Assembly (NCBI RefSeq): GCF_024295805.1 | Contig: NZ_JANCLX010000022.1 | Span: 87,293 to 151,292, forward strand | DNA: 64,000 nucleotides | Origin: Streptomyces cucumeris | Lineage (GTDB): Bacteria; Actinomycetota; Actinomycetes; Streptomycetales; Streptomycetaceae | Reading direction: 5' to 3' | Shown: positions 60,001-64,000 of the stretch, one piece after another | Layout: every line of letters begins with the position of its first letter | How positions within the stretch are numbered: the first letter of the stretch is position 1 | Position numbers and translations under genes: made by a program | The notes under the pieces: model-generated | Seen by the model: only the letters and a program-made list of their open reading frames with translations | Database searches by the model: none | What the model was told of the DNA's origin: nothing

Positions 60001-62792
60001 TCGGCGGATGGTCCGCCCGCCGTATCGACCTGCCCCGCTACGCCTTCACCCGGCAGCGGTACTGGGCCACCGGCGGTGAGGGTGCGGGCGATCCGCGCCC
60101 CGCCGGACTCATCTCCGCACGCCATCCGCTGCTGGCCGGACAGGTGCGGCTGGCGGGCGGACTCGGCTCGGTGTTCACCGGACGGCTCGCGCTGGACCAG
60201 GTGCCGTGGCTCGCCGACCACACCGTTTTCGGTGAGGTGTTCGTACCGGGCACGGCGCTGGTGGACCTCGCGGCGAGCGCGGGTGACCGGCTCGGCATGC
60301 CCGTCGTGACGGAACTGACCCTGGAATCGCCCCTGGTGGTGCGGGAAGCGGGGATCGCCATCCAGCTCCAGGTGGCCGAGCCCGACCCGGCCGGGAGGGC
60401 CGCCTTCACTCTGCACTCCGAGGACGGCGCGAACGGCGCGGACGGCTGGACGCGGAACGCGTCCGGGGTGCTGGCGGTGGCCGCCGACGCACCATCCGCC
60501 GAGGCCCCGTCCACCGACGTGGCACCCGCCGTCTGGCCCCCGGAGGGCGCGGTCCCCCTCCGCACCGGCGACCTGTACGACCGCCTGGCCGACCGGGGTA
60601 TGGAGTACGGCGGGATGTTCCGGGGGCTGCGGGCCGCCTGGCGGTGCGGGGACGAGATCTGGGCCGAGGTCCGGCTCGACGGCGGCGGCGAGGACGTCGA
60701 TCCCCGCCATCTCCTCCATCCCGCGCTGCTGGACACCGCCTTCCATGCGGCCCTCGCCGACCGCGCGGACGACGGCCGACCAGGCTCCGCGTGGCTGCCG
60801 TTCGTCTGGTCCGGGGTGCGGATCCGGCCCGGTGACCGCACCGTGACCGACCTGCGTGTCCGGCTGACCCCCCTCGGCGCCGACACCCTGCGGATGTCCG
60901 CCCGGGACGCGGACGGACATCTCCTCGTCTCGGTGGACTCGGTGCTGGCACGGCCGGTGTCCTCGGCCCAGCTCGCCGCCGCCCGTTCGGTGACGGCCGA
61001 CTGTCTGTTCGGTGTGGACTGGGTGGCCGCCACCCCGGCCGCCCCGGTGTCCGCCGACGCCATGGCCGTCCTCGGCACGTCGGAGGGGCTGGAGACGCAC
61101 GGGACGCCTCTGCACACCTGTTCCGGCCTCGGCTCGCTCCCGGCGGGCGACGACGGCGCCCCACCCCGGTGGGTCGTCGTGCCCATCGGACCGCCGGCCG
61201 CCGCGACCCCGCCCGAGGCGGTGCGGACGGTGACGGGCCGTGTGCTGTCACTGCTGCGGGAGTGGCTTGCGGATGAGCGACTCCAGGGCTCCCGCCTGGT
61301 GTTCGTCACCCGGACCGCGGTGGCGGCGCTCCCCGCCGACGAGCCCTCGCTGGAGCTGGCGCCGCTGTGGGGTCTGGTGCGCAGCGCCCAGGCCGAGAAC
61401 CCCGGCACCTTCCGGCTGATCGACCTCGACACCGCATCCAGCGCGGACTCCCTCGCCTCCGCCCTGGCCGTCGACGCACCCGAGCTGGCCGTGCGGGGCG
61501 AGGCGTTGCTGGTGCCCCGGGCGGTCCGGATCCGTCCCGCGCCGTCCACTCCGTCCTTCGACCCGGAGGCCACGGCGCTGATCACCGGCGGCACCGGCGG
61601 TCTGGGAGCGCTGGTGGCACGCCATCTGGTGGCCGAACACGGGGTGCGCCATCTGCTGCTGGCCAGCCGCCGCGGTCCGGCGGCAGAAGGTGCCGGGGCC
61701 CTCACGGACGAACTCACCGCTCTGGGAGCGCGGGTGAGGATCGCCGCCTGTGATGTGTCCGACCGCGACGCCGTGGCCGAGCTGCTCGCCACGGTCCCCG
61801 CGGACCATCCGCTGAAAGCTGTCGTCCACGCCGCCGGGGTGCTCGACGACGGCCTCATCCCCACCCTGACCGATGAACGGATCGACCGGGTACTGAGCGC
61901 CAAAGCCGACGCGGCATGGCATCTGCACGAGCTGACGGCTCATCATGACATCAGCGCCTTCGTACTGTTCTCCTCGCTCGCGGGGGTCCTCGGCGGCCCC
62001 GGACAGGGCAACTACGCGGCCGCCAACACGTTCCTGGACGCCCTGGCGCACCGGCGCCGCGCACGGGGCATGCCCGCCGTCTCCCTCGCCTGGGGGCTGT
62101 GGGAGGAGGCCGGCGAGATGACCGGCCGGCTCAGCCAGGACGACACCGACCGGCTGGCCGACGGCGGGGTGATCGCCCTCACCGCCGGGGAGGGGCTGCG
62201 GCTGCTGGACGCCACCCTCGGAGCGACCGCGCCGCTGGTCCTGGCCGCCCGGCTGGACACGGCCGCCCTGCGCAACCAGACCGCCGCGGGCGTGGCCCCC
62301 GCCCTGCTGCGCGGTCTGGTGCGCGGTGTGCCCGCCCGTACCGCCGCCACCTCCGCGGCGCTCAGGGAGGAGCTGGCAGAACGGACCGGACCGGAGCGCG
62401 CCCGTCTGCTGCTGCGGCTGGTGCGCACCGAGATCGCCGCGGTGCTCCGGTATCCGGGGCCGGACGCGGTGCCCCCGGACCGGGCCTTCAACGAACTCGG
62501 CTTCGATTCCCTGGGAGCCGTCCAACTGCGCAACCGCCTGAACCTGGCCACCGGCCTTGGCCTGCCCGTGACGGCGGTGTTCGACCACCCCACCCCGCGT
62601 GCCGTGGCCCTGTTCCTGGCGGGCACGCTCGCCCCCGCCGGAGAGTCCACCGGGAGCGGCGACGGCCCGCCCGGTGATGGCCCGCGCGGTGACGGCTCCC
62701 GCGGTGTCGGCGCGCCCGACGCGGCGGCCGAGCTCGACGACATGGACACCGAAAGCCTCGTCCGCCTGGCCCTGCGCGGCAACGACTCGTGA
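57030..62792 (+). CDS. Modular type I polyketide synthase: ACP-KS-AT-DH-KR-ACP
   Basis: 1920 residues; GTG at 57030 with AAAGG nine bases upstream (a GTG at 57021 has no spacing). N-terminal ACP, about 20-100, Ser63 in YGYNSLAA. KS, 129-557, with Cys302 in TACSSS, His437 in EGHGTA and His476 in NIGHAQ. AT, about 660-960, active Ser755 in GHSQGEIAA and YASH at 855-858, the pattern for methylmalonyl-CoA. DH, about 1025-1315, His1064 in HTVFGEVFVP and Asp1235 in LLDTAFHA. KR from about 1510 with GGTGGLG, LDD at 1605-1607 (B-type) and Tyr1662. C-terminal ACP, Ser1827. The tail has a docking region. One extension gives an alpha-methyl, alpha,beta-unsaturated unit. No ER. Confidence 0.95.
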   Translation: MGTSATDGTPSGDSLAGRLAESPAPERLRIVLDAVVGETAALLGRPPSAIDPGRPYLDYGYNSLAAVALTEELSSLCAVELPLTLLFDQPTPDAVARYLLSRMGLSDEAPVLSEAPSARGEEGADEKTDDPIAVVGMACRYPGGVGTPEELWRLVDEGRDAITGFPDDRGWPLDELYHPDPDHPGTAYTRSGGFLHTATEFDAEFFGISPREALAMDPQQRLLLEGVWEAFEDAGIDPGTLRSSRTGVFAGVSGVDYSYVARSGGTGLQGYWGIGTLPAVASGRVAYTFGFEGPALTVDTACSSSLVATHLAMRSLRHGECSMAVVGGVTVAATPTVYLEFSRQRALSPDGRCRSFAETADGTGFSDGMGVLLLERLSDARRNGHRVHAVLRGSAVNQDGASNGLTAPNGPAQERVIRGALVDAGLSGGEVDVVEGHGTATVLGDPIEVQALLATYGCGRLGEPLWLGSLKSNIGHAQAAAGVGGLIKMVMALRAERLPATLYAEARSSKVDWSSGAVELLTEGRPWPRGERPRRAGVSSFGASGTNAHLIVEEAPATTSAGSVLPADGPTPPADTPTVWVLSGKQWSGLAAQARALRARLLADPGLDPVDVGYSLATTRAALPHRAVVVGHDRDELLGGLARIEHPDPADEATGAAARPGRVAFVFPGQGSQWAGMAQALLVSSPVFAERMRECGEALEPHTGWCLSDVLAGDPDAPSLDRVDVVQPALFAMMVSLAALWRSYGVEPDAVIGHSQGEIAAACVAGALTLDDAARVVALRSKAIATLGRGGGMLSVAESVEEVSARPAVVSGEVSVAAVNGPSSVIVSGDTAVLDRLFEDCVAEDVWVRRIPVDYASHSPRIEELRERLRTALAPVRPRAGQPAFHSTVAGKAVETTTLDGDYWYANLRNPVLFEQTVRDMTDRGFRVFIEISPHPVLTAALQQNLEAAGDDRDTVVLGSVRRDHGRLEDFLGSLGEAYARGVAVDWSAAFGGWSARRIDLPRYAFTRQRYWATGGEGAGDPRPAGLISARHPLLAGQVRLAGGLGSVFTGRLALDQVPWLADHTVFGEVFVPGTALVDLAASAGDRLGMPVVTELTLESPLVVREAGIAIQLQVAEPDPAGRAAFTLHSEDGANGADGWTRNASGVLAVAADAPSAEAPSTDVAPAVWPPEGAVPLRTGDLYDRLADRGMEYGGMFRGLRAAWRCGDEIWAEVRLDGGGEDVDPRHLLHPALLDTAFHAALADRADDGRPGSAWLPFVWSGVRIRPGDRTVTDLRVRLTPLGADTLRMSARDADGHLLVSVDSVLARPVSSAQLAAARSVTADCLFGVDWVAATPAAPVSADAMAVLGTSEGLETHGTPLHTCSGLGSLPAGDDGAPPRWVVVPIGPPAAATPPEAVRTVTGRVLSLLREWLADERLQGSRLVFVTRTAVAALPADEPSLELAPLWGLVRSAQAENPGTFRLIDLDTASSADSLASALAVDAPELAVRGEALLVPRAVRIRPAPSTPSFDPEATALITGGTGGLGALVARHLVAEHGVRHLLLASRRGPAAEGAGALTDELTALGARVRIAACDVSDRDAVAELLATVPADHPLKAVVHAAGVLDDGLIPTLTDERIDRVLSAKADAAWHLHELTAHHDISAFVLFSSLAGVLGGPGQGNYAAANTFLDALAHRRRARGMPAVSLAWGLWEEAGEMTGRLSQDDTDRLADGGVIALTAGEGLRLLDATLGATAPLVLAARLDTAALRNQTAAGVAPALLRGLVRGVPARTAATSAALREELAERTGPERARLLLRLVRTEIAAVLRYPGPDAVPPDRAFNELGFDSLGAVQLRNRLNLATGLGLPVTAVFDHPTPRAVALFLAGTLAPAGESTGSGDGPPGDGPRGDGSRGVGAPDAAAELDDMDTESLVRLALRGNDS
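57872..57969 (+). repeat. 98-base KS tract identical to the next synthase
   Basis: The stretch around the KS active-site Cys is identical to 63352-63449, in register with an offset of 5480. Confidence 0.9.
58131..58520 (+). repeat. KS tract of about 390 bases nearly identical to the next synthase
   Basis: The tract matches 63611-64000 (same 5480 offset) except for about nine bases between 58229 and 58257. From about 58273 it uses GGG, GTG, GAT, TTG and TCG codons rather than the C-ending codons of the surrounding gene, a run that continues to about 58620. Confidence 0.9.
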
Positions 62793-62806
62793 TTGGACCC
62801 GTATCG

Positions 62807-64000
62807 ATGCCCGTCGACCATGAGGATGTCGTAGAAGCACTGCGCGCGGCCATGAAGGACAACGTCCGGCTGCGGCAGGAGAACGAACGCTCCCGGGAGC
62901 CGATCGCCGTCATCGGCATGGCGTGCCGCTACCCCGGCGAGGTGATGTCCGGTACGGATCTGTGGGAGCTGGTGGCCGAGGGCCGGGACGCCATCTCCGG
63001 TTTCCCCGACGACCGGGGCTGGGACCTGGACGCCCTCTACGACCCCGACCCCGGCCACCCGGGCACCAGCTATGTGCGCACCGGTGGATTCCTGTCCACC
63101 GCCACCGAGTTCGACCCCCGCTTCTTCGGTATCAGCCGCCGTGACGCCCTCGCGATGGATCCGCAGCAGCGGCTCATGCTCGAAGGTGTGTGGGAGGCGT
63201 TCGAGGACGCCGGGATCGCCCCCGACGCGATGCGCGGCAGCGCCACCGGGGTGTTCGCCGGGGCCATGTTCCAGGACTACGCCTGGCTGGCGCGCCAGCG
63301 CGAGGACCAGGTCGGTGGCCGCTGGGGGCTGGGCAACCTGGGCAGCTTCGTCTCCGGCCGGGTGGCGTACACCTTCGGTTTCGAGGGTCCGGCGCTGACC
63401 GTGGACACCGCGTGTTCCTCCTCGCTGGTGGCCACCCATCTGGCGATGCAGTCGCTGCGCCGTGGCGAATGCCCGATGGCCCTGGCCGGCGGGGTGACCG
63501 TACTGGCCACGCCTGGCGTCTTCGTGGAGTTCTCGCGTCAGCGCGCGCTCTCGCCCGACGGCCGCTGCCGGTCCTTCTCCGCATCGGCCGACGGCACCGG
63601 ATGGGCTGAGGGCATGGGTGTGCTGTTGCTGGAGCGGTTGTCGGACGCGCGTCGAAACGGTCACCGCGTACACGCGGTGCTACGCGGTTCGGCGGTGAAT
63701 CAGGACGGTGCGAGCAACGGTATGACGGCGCCGAATGGTCCGGCGCAGGAGCGCGTGATTCGGGGGGCGTTGGTGGATGCGGGGTTGTCGGGGGGTGAGG
63801 TGGATGTGGTGGAGGGGCATGGGACGGCGACGGTGTTGGGGGATCCGATCGAGGTGCAGGCTTTGCTGGCGACGTATGGGTGTGGGCGGTTGGGGGAGCC
63901 GTTGTGGTTGGGGTCGTTGAAGTCGAATATCGGGCATGCGCAGGCGGCTGCGGGGGTGGGTGGTCTGATCAAGATGGTGATGGCGTTGCGGGCGGAGAGG
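62807..64000 (+). CDS. Next modular polyketide synthase, 5' part only
   Basis: 398 codons open to the window end, from an ATG at 62807. The N-terminus (EDVVEALRAAMKDNVRLRQE) is a coiled-coil docking domain that would pair with the tail of the preceding synthase. It then enters a KS directly (EPIAVIGMACRYPGE), with the active Cys in DTACSSS, EGHGTA and NIGHAQ. AT and later domains lie outside the window. Most of the KS resembles the KS of the previous gene, two stretches being almost identical at the DNA level. It extends the chain made by the preceding protein. Confidence 0.94.
   Translation, partial: MPVDHEDVVEALRAAMKDNVRLRQENERSREPIAVIGMACRYPGEVMSGTDLWELVAEGRDAISGFPDDRGWDLDALYDPDPGHPGTSYVRTGGFLSTATEFDPRFFGISRRDALAMDPQQRLMLEGVWEAFEDAGIAPDAMRGSATGVFAGAMFQDYAWLARQREDQVGGRWGLGNLGSFVSGRVAYTFGFEGPALTVDTACSSSLVATHLAMQSLRRGECPMALAGGVTVLATPGVFVEFSRQRALSPDGRCRSFSASADGTGWAEGMGVLLLERLSDARRNGHRVHAVLRGSAVNQDGASNGMTAPNGPAQERVIRGALVDAGLSGGEVDVVEGHGTATVLGDPIEVQALLATYGCGRLGEPLWLGSLKSNIGHAQAAAGVGGLIKMVMALRAER
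63352..63449 (+). repeat. Second copy of the 98-base KS tract
   Basis: Identical to 57872-57969. Confidence 0.9.
63611..64000 (+). repeat. Second copy of the long KS tract, running off the window
   Basis: Same as 58131-58520 apart from about nine bases; the identity is cut only by the window end. It has the same G- and T-ending codon run. Confidence 0.9.

Noticed and set aside
59604..62840. Several long - strand frames opposite the synthase
   Set aside because: They mirror the synthase coding strand, contain repetitive His/Gly/Arg composition and have no recognisable motif.

Overview
The window is very GC-rich, almost every gene uses G or C in the third codon position, and GTG/TTG starts and 4-base ATGA/GTGA gene overlaps are common. 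Together with the gene families seen (HelD, PucR regulators, DUF574-type and SAV_915-type proteins, subtilases, HK/RR/lipoprotein operons, type I modular PKS) this indicates a Streptomyces or close relative. No rRNA, tRNA, insertion sequence, phage or CRISPR array was seen. Most of the window looks like chromosomal accessory and housekeeping DNA; the last 10 kb is the edge of a modular polyketide cluster that continues beyond the right end.

Layout. 0-3.4 kb: an AraC regulator, then a Pro/Gly-rich membrane protein fused translationally to a membrane-anchored mycosin-like subtilase. 3.5-9.7 kb: a HelD-type RNA polymerase motor, a tandem DUF427 protein, a GNAT acetyltransferase, a cupin and a secreted CAP/SCP protein. 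9.7-18.5 kb: a ferredoxin-like protein, an M20 peptidase, a divergent SDR/XRE pair, alanine racemase, a PucR regulator and two membrane proteins. 18.6-26.2 kb: a Tat-type GH3 glucosidase, two methyltransferases, a NarL-type two-component pair and a P450. 26.3-32.9 kb: a four-gene efflux operon (lipoprotein, adaptor, ATPase, permease) divergent from a three-gene OmpR-type two-component operon that ends in a lipoprotein. 32.9-41.9 kb: gdhA, a subtilase with its own small I9-like partner, a gene with an in-frame stop, an alpha/beta hydrolase, an MBL-rhodanese protein, a SAV_915-type protein next to a LysA-like protein that lacks its PLP lysine, and a YnfA-type protein. 42-47 kb: an amino-acid permease followed by a LodA-like quinoprotein oxidase and its LodB-like flavoprotein. 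47-53.8 kb: glpK under an IclR regulator, an anti-sigma-like ATPase convergent with a PP2C phosphatase, and an ArsR/MFS operon with a clear operator. 54-64 kb: a 14-helix exporter, a KASIII-like enzyme with an altered active site, a complete ACP-KS-AT-DH-KR-ACP polyketide synthase, and the first 398 codons of the next synthase.

How genes work together. The polyketide genes suggest that the KASIII-like protein primes the N-terminal ACP of the first synthase with an unusual starter, which is extended once with methylmalonyl-CoA, ketoreduced and dehydrated before being passed to the next protein; the upstream exporter is the likely self-resistance or export pump. The LodA/LodB pair with its permease looks like an amino-acid-oxidising, peroxide-producing unit. 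The two-component operon and the divergent exporter share a short promoter region containing a direct repeat spaced by two helical turns, so the exporter is probably its target. Several start codons are assigned upstream or downstream of the longest reading frame on ribosome-binding-site evidence; this is stated in each entry.
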